From G958296245 sp965262055 (GTDB lineage Bacteria > Chloroflexota > Dehalococcoidia > Lucifugimonadales > G958296245): DNA of 64,000 bases. Where the stretch lies: positions 2,418,001-2,482,000 of the forward strand of contig CBDHEI010000002.1 in the NCBI GenBank assembly GCA_965262055.1, read 5' to 3'. Positions 49,444-58,454 of this stretch are shown piece after piece. Under the pieces are notes generated by a model. It was not told the origin of the DNA, did not search any database, and was given only the letters and a program-made list of their open reading frames with translations. The position numbers and the translations under genes are program-made. The number at the start of each line of letters is the position of its first letter. The first letter of the stretch is position 1.

Positions 49444-51054
49444 ATGCCAAAGCAGTTATCGTTCGGTGTGGAAGCCCGAGCCGCGATGAAGCGGGGAATC
49501 GACATCATGACCGACACCGTCGGTGTGACGCTCGGTCCCAAGGGGCGCAACGTAGTGCTGGACAAGAAGTTCGGGCCGCCCCAGGTGTGCAGCGACGGCG
49601 TCACGATCGTCAAGGAGATTGAGCTGGAGGACCCCTACGAGAACATGGGGGCGCAACTCCTGAAGGAGGCCGCGAGCAAGACCAACGATGTGGCGGGCGA
49701 CGGGACCACTACCGCCACGGTGCTTTCGCAGGCCATCATCCACGAGGGCTTCCGCAACATCGCCGCCGGCGCCAATCCCATGGCCATCAAGCGCGGCGTG
49801 GACGCGGCCGTCGTCGCCCTCCGGAACGAGGTCGGGAATATGGCGACCTCCGTCTCCGGAAAGAACCAGATCGCCCAGGTGGCCTCCCTTTCCGCTCACG
49901 ACGAGGAGATGGGCCAGCTCATCGCCGAGGTGATGGAGAAAGTCGGCAAGGACGGCGTCATCACAGTCGAGGAGTCGAAGGGTCTCGGCTACGAGCAGGA
50001 GTTCGTGGAGGGGATGCAGATAGACAGGGGTTACATCTCCCCGTACTTCATCACCAACCAGGACAGGATGGAGACGGACATCGAAGAGCCCTACATCCTG
50101 ATCACCGACAAGAAGCTGTCGGCTGTCGCCGACCTGCTCCCCGCGCTGGAGAAGATCCTGCAGGTGGGCAAGAACGTGGTCGTCGTGGCTGAGGACATCG
50201 AGGGCGAGGCCCTCGCGACCCTGGTGGTCAACAAGCTGCGCGGCACGCTGAACTGCCTCGCATTGAAGGCCCCGGGGTTTGGCGACCGCCGGAAGGCGAT
50301 GCTCGAGGACCTGGCCATCCTGACCGGCGGCGTGGTGATCAGCGAGGAGGTCGGCAGGAAGCTCGACTCCGTTACGGTTGACGACCTTGGCCGCTGCCGC
50401 CGAATCGTGGCCTCCAAGGATGAGACGACCTTCGTAGAGGGCCGTGGCTCCGAGGACGACATCCAGGGACGGATCAAGCAGATCAAGGCCCAGATCGAAG
50501 AGACGACCTCGGACTACGACGGGGAGAAGCTCCAGGAGCGTCTCGCCAAGTTGTCGGGCGGCGTCGCCATCGTCAAGGTAGGTGCGGCCACCGAGATCGA
50601 GCTCAAGGAGAAGAAGCAGCGGGTCGAGGACGCGCTGTCGGCCACGCGGGCCGCGGTTGAAGAGGGCATCGTTCCGGGCGGAGGCCTTGCGCTGATAAGG
50701 GCGGGCGCCGTTCTTGACTGCCTCGACCTCAGCGGTGACGAGGGTACCGGCGTCCAGATCATGAAGAAGGCGCTGGAGCGCCCACTAAAGCTTATCTCGG
50801 AGAACACTGGCGTGTCCGGCGAGGTCATCCTCGCCGAGAGCCAGAAGTCCGAGGGCGACTGGGGCTACGACGCCGAGGTTGGGGAGTTCACCCACCTGCT
50901 GGAGCGCGGGATCATTGACCCGGCAAAGGTGACGCGATCCGCCATCGAGAACGCCGCCAGTGTGGCGTCCATGGTGCTCACCACCGAGTCGCTCATCACC
51001 GACATCAAGGAGGAGCAGCCGCCCATGCCGGCCGCGCCCCCGATGGACTACTAG
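49444..51054 (+). CDS. groEL: Chaperonin GroEL
   Basis: A 536-residue GroEL. The ATP-binding VTLGPKGRNVVLDKKFGPPQ and AGDGTTTATVLSQAIIHEGF, and the apical and intermediate domains (KAPGFGDRRKAMLEDLAILT), are normal. The usual Gly-Gly-Met C-terminal tail is replaced by EEQPPMPAAPPMDY. Folds proteins in an ATP-dependent cycle with GroES. Ribosome site TAGGAGGAAACAG. Followed by a strong double-hairpin terminator. Confidence 0.98.
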   Translation: MPKQLSFGVEARAAMKRGIDIMTDTVGVTLGPKGRNVVLDKKFGPPQVCSDGVTIVKEIELEDPYENMGAQLLKEAASKTNDVAGDGTTTATVLSQAIIHEGFRNIAAGANPMAIKRGVDAAVVALRNEVGNMATSVSGKNQIAQVASLSAHDEEMGQLIAEVMEKVGKDGVITVEESKGLGYEQEFVEGMQIDRGYISPYFITNQDRMETDIEEPYILITDKKLSAVADLLPALEKILQVGKNVVVVAEDIEGEALATLVVNKLRGTLNCLALKAPGFGDRRKAMLEDLAILTGGVVISEEVGRKLDSVTVDDLGRCRRIVASKDETTFVEGRGSEDDIQGRIKQIKAQIEETTSDYDGEKLQERLAKLSGGVAIVKVGAATEIELKEKKQRVEDALSATRAAVEEGIVPGGGLALIRAGAVLDCLDLSGDEGTGVQIMKKALERPLKLISENTGVSGEVILAESQKSEGDWGYDAEVGEFTHLLERGIIDPAKVTRSAIENAASVASMVLTTESLITDIKEEQPPMPAAPPMDY

Positions 51055-51062
51055 ACGGCTCC

Positions 51063-51143
51063 GGCGGGCGGGCATGTCAATGCCCGCCCGCCATCGCAAC
51101 ATGGCGAAGAAGGCGGCCCCGGGGTTTCCCCGGGGCCGCCTTT
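51063..51143 (+). terminator. Double-hairpin terminator after groEL
   Basis: A first stem GGCGGGCGGGCA/TGCCCGCCCGCC (51063-51092), then AGGCGGCCCCGGGG/CCCCGGGGCCGCCT (51111-51141) followed by TTTC. The second has the form of a rho-independent terminator with a short T-run. Confidence 0.85.
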
Positions 51144-51240
51144 CATTAGGCCCCATCCTGTTGTGGCTGAGCCAACGGGAGACACCGCATAGGGCGCATT
51201 CCTTCCCGGAAAATTGCTCCAGGATTCTGCCGCCACAACC

Positions 51241-51272
51241 TTGAACCCCTTCACTGTACCCGCTGCTATAAT
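51241..51272 (+). promoter_or_regulatory. Candidate dnaE promoter
   Basis: A perfect TATAAT (51267-51272); the nearest -35-like element, TTGAAC (51241-51246), is 20 bp away, longer than ideal. The GTG start of dnaE lies 21 bp downstream of the -10, and the alternative TTG start 99 bp downstream. Confidence 0.5.
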
Positions 51273-51292
51273 GGCTGCCCGGCACCTTCGGG

Positions 51293-54200
51293 GTGAGCTC
51301 CCGGCGCACCGGCGGGTGGGAACCGCTCAGCGCTCGTCTGACAGTCTCCGGCGAATGGCATAGCAGAACCTTGTTCACTCATCTCCACGTACACACCGAA
51401 TACAGCCTCCTGGACGGCCTCAGCAGGATCGACCCGCTGATTGACCGGGCCGGCGAGCTTGGTATGAAGAGCCTGGCGATCACCGACCACGGCGGTCTGT
51501 ATGGTGCCATCGACTTCTACCAGGCAGCCAAGAAGGCTGGGATCAAGCCGATCATCGGCTGTGAGATGTACGTCGCTCCCGGAAGCCGCCGCGACCGGCT
51601 CCCGAACGAGAAGAGCCCCTTCCACATCACGGTCTTGGCGAAGGACCTGCGGGGCTACGGCAACCTCGTCAAGCTGGTCACCGCGTCGCATCTCGAGGGC
51701 TTCTACTACAAGCCGCGCGTCGACAGGGAGATCTTCGAGCGGCATAGCGAGGGGCTCATTGTGCTCTCCGGCTGTCCGAGCGGGGAAGTTCCCAAGCTGA
51801 TATACGAGGGGCGGATGGACGAGGCCCGAAGGTCTGCTCAGTGGTACAGGGAAGTCTTCCCCGACTACCACCTCGAGTTGATGCAGCACGGCGGGGTGGA
51901 GCAGCTGCCGGCGGTCAACAGAGGTTTGATGGAGCTCCACCGAGAGCTTGGGATTCCCGTCGTCGCCACCAACGACTCGCACTACGTCAACGAGGCCGAT
52001 GCCTACCTTCAGGATGTCCTGGTCTGCATCCACACCAATACCACCATCGAGGACGCTGGCCGCCTTCGGATGGAGGAGCCGTCCTACTACCTAAAGAGCG
52101 AGGAGGAGATGCGGGCGCTGTTCCCGGAGACCCCTCAAGCGCTGGAAGCCACCGAGCGCATCGCCGAGATGTGCAACCTCGAGCTCGATTTCTCACAGGT
52201 GCACATGCCGGAGTTCCCGGTGCCGGACGGACTCATTCCGGACGCCTTCTTGTCCAGGCTGTGCGAGGAGGGTCTGCGCCGCAGAATTGGCAGTGTGAGT
52301 GAGGAGCATCGGCAGAGGCTCGCATCGGAGTTGGAGGTGATAAGGCAGACTCGATATGCCAACTACTTCCTCGTCGTCTGGGACATCGCTAAGTTCGTGA
52401 GGGAGCGCGGGATTTACCTGGCCGTCAGGGGCAGCGCCGCCGCCAGCTTGGTGCTGTACTGCCTGGATGTGACGGATATCAATCCATTGGACTACGGGCT
52501 TGTGTTCGAGCGTTTCCTGAACATCGAGCGCAAGGAGATGCCCGACATCGACATGGACTTCCAGGACGACCGGCGCGAGGAGGTACTCAACTACGTAGTC
52601 TCCAAGTACGGCCGCGACCACGTCGCCCAGATAATCACCTTCGGTACGCTTGGCGCGCGGGCCGCGATTCGCGACACCGGGCGGGCTCTTGCAATGCCGT
52701 ACGACGTCGTGGACCGGATCGCGAAGCAGGTGCCTACAAGGCTCCACATCACCCTCGACGATGCCCTCGATGAGAGTACGGAGTTGCGGGAGATGTACGA
52801 GGCGGACGAGGGCGTGAAGAAGCTGATGGACACCGCCAGAGGGCTGGAGGGGGTCACGCGCCACTCCAGTACGCACGCGGCGGGTGTGGTCATCTCAGAG
52901 GAGCCGCTGGACACCTACGTCCCTCTCCAGAGGCCTGCTAAGGGCGACGAACAGGGCATGGCGACCACGCAGTACGCGATGGACCCAATAGCCGAGCTAG
53001 GGCTTCTCAAGATCGACTTTCTGGGTCTCGTCAACCTGACGATCCTTGCCAAGGCCCTGGAGCTCATCGGCGAGACCCGAGACGTGGCCCTCTCTCTGAG
53101 CGACATCCCGCTCGACGATGCTCGGACATTCGAGATGCTCTCCAAGGGAGAAACGGTGGGAGTGTTCCAGCTGGAGGGCGCGGGCATGACTCGGTACATC
53201 CAGGAGCTCAAGCCCAGCTCGCTGGGGGATGTGGCGGCAATGATCGCCCTGTACCGGCCGGGGCCCATGGAGCACATAGGCACCTTCATCAGGGCAAAGT
53301 ACGGGCGGGAGGACGTGCGGTACCCACACCCCAAGCTCAGGGACATACTGGAAGAGACCTATGGCGTTATCGTCTTCCAGGACCAGGTACTGCTGATCAC
53401 GCGCGCCTTCGCGGGGTACTCTCTTGGAGAGGCCGATATCGTCCGCAAGGCCATGGGCAAGAAGATCCCGTCCATCATGGCCGAGGAGAAAGAGAAGTTC
53501 ATAGCAGGGGCCCTTCGCCAGGGGCACACGAAGGAGCTCGCTGAGGAGATGTTCGCGCTCGTCGAGCCGTTCGCGGGGTATGCTTTCAACAAGGCCCACG
53601 CCTACAGCTATGGTCTGATCTCGTACTGGACGGCCTACCTGAAGGCCAACTACCCGGCGGAGTACATGGCCTGCCTGATGAACGCGAACGCGGACAACCT
53701 GGACAAGATGCCTACCATGGTCCTGGAGTGCCGTCGGTTGAACATCCAGGTGCTCGGCCCCAGCGTCAATCGGAGCGAGACAGCGTACTCGATAGAGAAG
53801 GGGCCCGAAGGCGCCACCGCGCTGAGGGTCGGGCTGTCGTCTATCAAGAACGTGGGAGAAGCGGCTGTACTGCCCATCATCGAGTCGAGGCGGGAGTCGG
53901 GGCGGTTCACCTCCATCGAGCACCTATGCCGCAATGCCGACCTGAACGCCGTAAACCGCAAGGCTTTGGAGAGCCTAATCCGCGCCGGGGCCCTGGACGA
54001 GCTGGGAGACAGGGCCGCGTTGATGGCGGCCGCGGACAGGATGCTGTCGCTTGCCCAGAGCGAAGCGAGGCTCAGAGAGTCGAACCAGAGTTCGATGTTC
54101 GACCTCTTCGGTAACTCTGTTCCCACTCCGCTGGCCGCTATTGAACTCCCCGACGAGACCGCGACGGCCCGGGAGAAGATGGAGTGGGAGAAGGAGTTGC

Positions 54201-55129
54201 TTGGGGTGGGGCTATCGGGGAGCTCGCTGCTGGACCTTTCGGCACAGGCGGGGTCCGACGTCGTTCTCTCGCGTCGTGACATTGTCCCCGAAATGGATGG
54301 CAAGAGAATCGTCCTCCACGGGGAGGTGGCATCGGTGACCGAGAGGGTCACCAGGAACCAGAAGCCCTACGCGATAGTGAAACTGAACCTCTTCAACGGC
54401 AGCATCGACGTCTTTGCTTGGGACAACGTGCTCCAACAGACCCAGGACCTGTGGACGCCGGGCGCGCTGGTGTCCATTGTCGGCTCCGTGAGGGCGCGTG
54501 AGGACCGCGTCAGCATCTCCTGCCTTAGTGCCAAGGAGGTCGATCTGTCCGACGGCACCGACGGATCCGCATCTGGGCAGCCCGCCCCTCCGGAGGCCGC
54601 CACGCCTGGGGCCGCACCCGAAAAGGTGGAGTCCGCCTCGCCGGAGGCTGTCGTCGTACCGCAGAAGGAGGAGGAAAACCGTCTTCCCGAGGCCGTTTCC
54701 GCAAACGGGGCGGGCGAAGGCCCGAGAGTGGAGTCGCCGAGTTACGTGCCGTTGGGCGGTAGCCCCACTCATACAGGCGTGGCTGGCGGAGTCTTGAACG
54801 ATGGACCGCCGCCGGACGGCCGGGAAGTCTCTGAAGCTGCTGTCAACATGAACGGAACGTCGGCTGGACCGCCGGGGCCGAGGCGCCTCGTCGTGACGAT
54901 CGAGGAGAGCGGTGTTCCGCAGGACGACATATACCTGCTGGACGAGGTGAAGCGCCTATTGATGGAGCATCAGGGCCAGGACGAGGTGAGCTTGGAGATA
55001 CTCACGGGCGGCCGCATCGTTACGTTGGAGTGGCCTGTTGTGCGGGCGGACGTGGGCCCAGAGCTCCAGAGTGGGCTGCGGGAGGTCTTGGGACCCTCTG
55101 GCCACGCCCATGTGACCGAGCTCACCTAG
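51293..55129 (+). CDS. dnaE: DNA polymerase III subunit alpha
   Basis: The replicative polymerase, up to 1,278 residues. Order: PHP domain (HLHVHTEYSLLDG, then ITDHGGLYGAID), palm with the catalytic MPDIDMDFQDDRRE (about residue 416) and LLKIDFLGLVNL, fingers, an OB fold (GKRIVLHGEVASVTERVTRN), and then an unusual tail: an acidic/proline-rich linker and a final domain VVTIEESGVPQDDIYLLDEV of about 80 residues. Two starts are possible: GTG 51293 or TTG 51371, the latter giving FTHLHVHTEYS right at the N-terminus as in relatives. Intact and highly expressed-looking; no intein. Confidence 0.96.
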   Translation: MSSRRTGGWEPLSARLTVSGEWHSRTLFTHLHVHTEYSLLDGLSRIDPLIDRAGELGMKSLAITDHGGLYGAIDFYQAAKKAGIKPIIGCEMYVAPGSRRDRLPNEKSPFHITVLAKDLRGYGNLVKLVTASHLEGFYYKPRVDREIFERHSEGLIVLSGCPSGEVPKLIYEGRMDEARRSAQWYREVFPDYHLELMQHGGVEQLPAVNRGLMELHRELGIPVVATNDSHYVNEADAYLQDVLVCIHTNTTIEDAGRLRMEEPSYYLKSEEEMRALFPETPQALEATERIAEMCNLELDFSQVHMPEFPVPDGLIPDAFLSRLCEEGLRRRIGSVSEEHRQRLASELEVIRQTRYANYFLVVWDIAKFVRERGIYLAVRGSAAASLVLYCLDVTDINPLDYGLVFERFLNIERKEMPDIDMDFQDDRREEVLNYVVSKYGRDHVAQIITFGTLGARAAIRDTGRALAMPYDVVDRIAKQVPTRLHITLDDALDESTELREMYEADEGVKKLMDTARGLEGVTRHSSTHAAGVVISEEPLDTYVPLQRPAKGDEQGMATTQYAMDPIAELGLLKIDFLGLVNLTILAKALELIGETRDVALSLSDIPLDDARTFEMLSKGETVGVFQLEGAGMTRYIQELKPSSLGDVAAMIALYRPGPMEHIGTFIRAKYGREDVRYPHPKLRDILEETYGVIVFQDQVLLITRAFAGYSLGEADIVRKAMGKKIPSIMAEEKEKFIAGALRQGHTKELAEEMFALVEPFAGYAFNKAHAYSYGLISYWTAYLKANYPAEYMACLMNANADNLDKMPTMVLECRRLNIQVLGPSVNRSETAYSIEKGPEGATALRVGLSSIKNVGEAAVLPIIESRRESGRFTSIEHLCRNADLNAVNRKALESLIRAGALDELGDRAALMAAADRMLSLAQSEARLRESNQSSMFDLFGNSVPTPLAAIELPDETATAREKMEWEKELLGVGLSGSSLLDLSAQAGSDVVLSRRDIVPEMDGKRIVLHGEVASVTERVTRNQKPYAIVKLNLFNGSIDVFAWDNVLQQTQDLWTPGALVSIVGSVRAREDRVSISCLSAKEVDLSDGTDGSASGQPAPPEAATPGAAPEKVESASPEAVVVPQKEEENRLPEAVSANGAGEGPRVESPSYVPLGGSPTHTGVAGGVLNDGPPPDGREVSEAAVNMNGTSAGPPGPRRLVVTIEESGVPQDDIYLLDEVKRLLMEHQGQDEVSLEILTGGRIVTLEWPVVRADVGPELQSGLREVLGPSGHAHVTELT

Positions 55130-55155
55130 TAGATGTCCAAGCAAGCCGGCCTGTC

Positions 55156-55404
55156 ATGACAATGAGCTGGGTACTGCTCGCCACGGCCCCCTCGCTTCCC
55201 ATAGCCGAAATGTGGAGGGAGATGCTCGCTGCGGAGGATATCCCCGTCCTCATTCGCCCCGGCGACGCCATGACAAGCTACCTGGGCGTAACCGCGTACC
55301 CGTGCAGGATCATGGTCGACGCCGGTTGGCTCGATCAGGCGCGGCAGGTACTCGACGGTGGGCTGGGGGACGATGACGAGCCGAGCCCGCACGGCGCGGA
55401 GTAG
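55156..55404 (+). CDS. DUF2007-like small signal-transducing protein
   Basis: An 82-residue protein from ATG 55156: SWVLLATAPSLPIAEMWREM, then LAAEDIPVLIRPGDAMTSYL and YPCRIMVDAGWLDQARQVLD. This alpha/beta pattern (N-terminal strand, helix, then IxVx strand and helix) fits DUF2007 proteins, small PII-like or adaptor domains. Starts 27 bp after dnaE on the same strand, so it is possibly cotranscribed. Ends convergent with ogt. Function unknown. Confidence 0.6.
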   Translation: MTMSWVLLATAPSLPIAEMWREMLAAEDIPVLIRPGDAMTSYLGVTAYPCRIMVDAGWLDQARQVLDGGLGDDDEPSPHGAE

Positions 55405-55405
55405 T

Positions 55406-55921
55406 TCAGACGAGACAGGGCCGCCCGCCCTCCAAGTCGAGCAGGCGCTGCTTGAGGTCCAGCTGCCTAGCGCCCCTGCCGAAGCCCCGTAGGTCCCCGT
55501 CGCTGGCGACGACCCGGTGGCATGGGACTATTATGGGGAGCCTGTTCTTGGCCATTGCCTGGCCTGCTGCGCGGACCGCCCTTGGGCTTCCAGCCTGGGC
55601 CGCCAGCCACCCGTAGGAACGCGTCTCCCCCGCCGGTATGGAGCGGCATGCCTTCCAGGCGGCCGCGTGGAAACGGGGCGCCCCCTTGAGGTCGATCGGC
55701 TCACCGGCAAAATCGACTTCGTCGCCTTCGAAGTAGGCGACCAGCCTCCGCTTCAGATCGTGGAGCCCCGCTCCCGACGCCTCGGTGTCCTCGATGGCCA
55801 TCTCAGCCACGCACTCGTCGGGGGACCGCCGGGGCAGGGTGGAGCGGCACAGTCCATTCTCCGAGACCGACAGCCCCATCCATCCGAAAGCGGTCTCGAA
55901 CACGTCGTATTGGATGATCAT
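55406..55921 (-). CDS. ogt: Methylated-DNA-protein cysteine methyltransferase
   Basis: A 171-residue O6-alkylguanine repair protein. The active-site block LPIIVPCHRVVASDGDLRGF carries the acceptor Cys in PCHR, and RSYGWLAAQAGSPRAVRAAG is the DNA-binding helix with the Arg finger. It removes alkyl groups from guanine by suicide transfer to the Cys. The N-terminal domain (DVFETAFGWMGLSVSENGLC) is the usual RNase H-like fold. Convergent with the DUF2007 gene, with one base between the stops. Confidence 0.95.
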   Translation of the reverse strand: MIIQYDVFETAFGWMGLSVSENGLCRSTLPRRSPDECVAEMAIEDTEASGAGLHDLKRRLVAYFEGDEVDFAGEPIDLKGAPRFHAAAWKACRSIPAGETRSYGWLAAQAGSPRAVRAAGQAMAKNRLPIIVPCHRVVASDGDLRGFGRGARQLDLKQRLLDLEGGRPCLV

Positions 55922-55940
55922 GCGAGACCTCCCTCACCGA

Positions 55941-58454
55941 TCAGCGGCCCAGGAGCCTAGCGAAGGCGCGCGACAGAATGCCCACCCTGATTCGCTTCCA
56001 GGCGTTGTTGGCCTCTTCCTGGTCTTCGTCGGTGGGGTCCTTGCGGCCGTACCTGTGAGACGAGAACGACCATGCAATCCTGCGTGAGTCAGGGCCCGCC
56101 TCCGGCAGGACTCTTTCGATGGCGCCGGCGTATTCTAGAGGTGTTTGGCTGGGCTTCAGCTTCACGCCCGCGAGGCGCCCCATGCGGCTCAATCTTGAGT
56201 AGAGCCTTTCCACCGAGGCGGCTCCGGCAAGCACCCCACTCCAAGCTACACTAAGGAGCGCAACGATCAGGGCGATTATCCCCGCGCCAATCAGGGCTGG
56301 GCCGAGTAGCCGCCTCGTCCTGCCGAGACGATCCAATTCTAGCGGGATGTCGGTCGCCTCCAGCCCGGTGGTCAGCTCCAAGGGGTCCAGCTCGGACCCA
56401 TCCTCCTCGCCGTCCAGATCGTCGATAAGCTCGGGGGTCTCGATGTCGGGCTCGGCGCCGGTGTTCAGCAGACGGGAAGGTACGGGGAACGTGGTAGTGG
56501 GCTCGAAGTCGATCCAACCGTAGCGCGGGAAGTAGACCTGCACCCACCCGTGGCTGTCGGAATCCCTGACTAGCAATCTTCCCAGCTCGGGGTCGTACTC
56601 GCCCGGCGCGTAGCCGACCGCCAGCCTAGCAGGAACTCCGACCGTACGCAGCATGACGGCCATCGCCGAGGCAAAGTAGGCGCTGTAGCCGGCCTTGGAA
56701 TCGAACAGGAAGTAGTCCACACCGTCCCGGCCCCTCGGCGGCGCATCTATGTCGTGCGAGTAGGTGAGGGTGGGGCCTCTGAGGTAGGACTGTATGGCTA
56801 GGGCCTTGGCGAATGGGGTGTTCACATTCCTGGTCAGGTCCCTGGCTAGGTCTCCCACACGCTTGGGCATGCCCAGGGGAATCTGGAGATAGTGGTCCTT
56901 GATGAAGGCGCTGTAGTCCGTACCGGCGGCCGTCAGGTCGGCGTCGTCGGCCACCGAGACGAACGAGGACATCGAGTATACTTGGTTTTCCCGGAGCCCT
57001 TCGGTCAGCCGCCATGACACGATGTCGGGGGCCGGAGGCGGCTTGCGTTCCACCGTTATGGTCTGTACGAATCGAGTCGAGCTGACGTCGTTTGGGGAGA
57101 CGTCAATAAGGGCCAGATCTTCGGGCAGCCGCCGTGAGATGAAGGCCTCCAAGTAGACATCGGGCGGAGGCACGAGACTTTGCCTCAGGTCGTTGGCGAG
57201 GGCACGGATGTCGCCGGGCAGCAGGGCGTCATTTGTGGAGTCCTGCATGTCTATAACGAAACGCTTCGGCGACAACATTTTGGCTGTTGCTTGGTGGGAC
57301 ATGGCGTCGATGGTGCCGCCGGCGAGGAACTCCGAGGTAGCGATTCTGGTGCTTATGGTCTGCTGTACGCTTACGCGCTTCTGAAGGTCGGCCTGTGGAG
57401 GGGGCACGGTGTCGGGGCCGAATTCCAGGGCCTCAGTGTCGCCGGATACCCAGCCGCTCGCCGTGTATTCGCTATAGGTGTGGGACAGCCAGTATGATGA
57501 GTAGTCCGTGCTCGCCTCGAATATAATATTCTCACCGAGGGAAACCTTGCCCGTGAAAGGCAGGTTCTCTCCGAATTCACAGCCGAAGTTCTTGCGGCAC
57601 GGTATCCCCGCGGTCAGCCTTGCAAAGACGTCCTCCAGGGCCACGACCGGCTGACGGGCTGCTCCCCATACGGTCGCCAACTCGTATGAGACCAGCACCT
57701 TCAGGGGCAGGAACGCGGCGAGCAGGACCACTCCGATGCTCACCCACACGGCGGCGTGCAGGGTCTGCCAACCACTCCTGGGACTGAACGCCGTCCCGAC
57801 CCGGCGCCAGATGTCTTGCCTGTGGACGACGTTGACCCGTGCCATTAGAAGCATCGCAAAGAACAGGAAAATGAAGAACTTCCAACCGTACTCCTCCGGC
57901 AGGAAGCTCAGGTTCGAGACTATCGTCAGTCCGCCGAGCACTACAGCTACCCACGCCGTATTGCTCCTGAAGACGAACCACGAGCTTATGTAGCCTAGGA
58001 GCCAGGTCAGCCCCAGAATTATCATGGAGATGGGCATCAGGTCCGCGCTTACGCCGCCCTCTTCCGCCTCCCTGTACCAGGCGATGAGGCGGTCCCCTAT
58101 CTCCCTGGCCGCCCCGATCAGGTTTGGGTCCTCGGCTAGGGTCGTTGTCTGGAACACGACGACTACCATCCCCAGCAGCAGCGCCACGGGGTGCAGCAGC
58201 AGCGCGGGCAGTGGGAGCTTCGCTAGGACGAGTGCCGACACGACCGATAGGAGGAGGACGCCCGCTAGCCCGGGGGTCGATACCCACTCGACGGAGGAGA
58301 CCGACTCGGCCACGGTACCCACCGACAGGAGCAGGAGCCCCAGAGTAAGCCAGCCCTGGCTGGGTGTGTAGCGTTTGAACAACGCGGACAAACGCTTGAG
58401 GGGGTCTGTCTGCCCGGCACTCTGCGCCGGGGCCGCTGCGCTGGTGGTGCTCAT
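55941..58454 (-). CDS. TgpA-type transglutaminase-like membrane protein, catalytic Cys replaced by Ser
   Basis: An 837-residue protein starting at ATG 58454, overlapping the DUF58 stop by ATGA. About six N-terminal helices (LTLGLLLLSVGTVAESVSSV onward), a periplasmic part, and a transglutaminase core: FLFDSKAGYSAYFASAMAVM, DSHGWVQVYFP and GWIDFEPT. His and Asp of the triad are present, but the nucleophile position reads Ser (GYSAYF) where relatives have Cys. One more helix and a cytoplasmic tail (DUF4129-like, RKDPTDEDQEEANNAW) follow. Third gene of the moxR-DUF58-tgpA operon, common in bacteria; function likely in envelope peptide cross-linking or a non-catalytic variant. Confidence 0.85.
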   Translation of the reverse strand: MSTTSAAAPAQSAGQTDPLKRLSALFKRYTPSQGWLTLGLLLLSVGTVAESVSSVEWVSTPGLAGVLLLSVVSALVLAKLPLPALLLHPVALLLGMVVVVFQTTTLAEDPNLIGAAREIGDRLIAWYREAEEGGVSADLMPISMIILGLTWLLGYISSWFVFRSNTAWVAVVLGGLTIVSNLSFLPEEYGWKFFIFLFFAMLLMARVNVVHRQDIWRRVGTAFSPRSGWQTLHAAVWVSIGVVLLAAFLPLKVLVSYELATVWGAARQPVVALEDVFARLTAGIPCRKNFGCEFGENLPFTGKVSLGENIIFEASTDYSSYWLSHTYSEYTASGWVSGDTEALEFGPDTVPPPQADLQKRVSVQQTISTRIATSEFLAGGTIDAMSHQATAKMLSPKRFVIDMQDSTNDALLPGDIRALANDLRQSLVPPPDVYLEAFISRRLPEDLALIDVSPNDVSSTRFVQTITVERKPPPAPDIVSWRLTEGLRENQVYSMSSFVSVADDADLTAAGTDYSAFIKDHYLQIPLGMPKRVGDLARDLTRNVNTPFAKALAIQSYLRGPTLTYSHDIDAPPRGRDGVDYFLFDSKAGYSAYFASAMAVMLRTVGVPARLAVGYAPGEYDPELGRLLVRDSDSHGWVQVYFPRYGWIDFEPTTTFPVPSRLLNTGAEPDIETPELIDDLDGEEDGSELDPLELTTGLEATDIPLELDRLGRTRRLLGPALIGAGIIALIVALLSVAWSGVLAGAASVERLYSRLSRMGRLAGVKLKPSQTPLEYAGAIERVLPEAGPDSRRIAWSFSSHRYGRKDPTDEDQEEANNAWKRIRVGILSRAFARLLGR

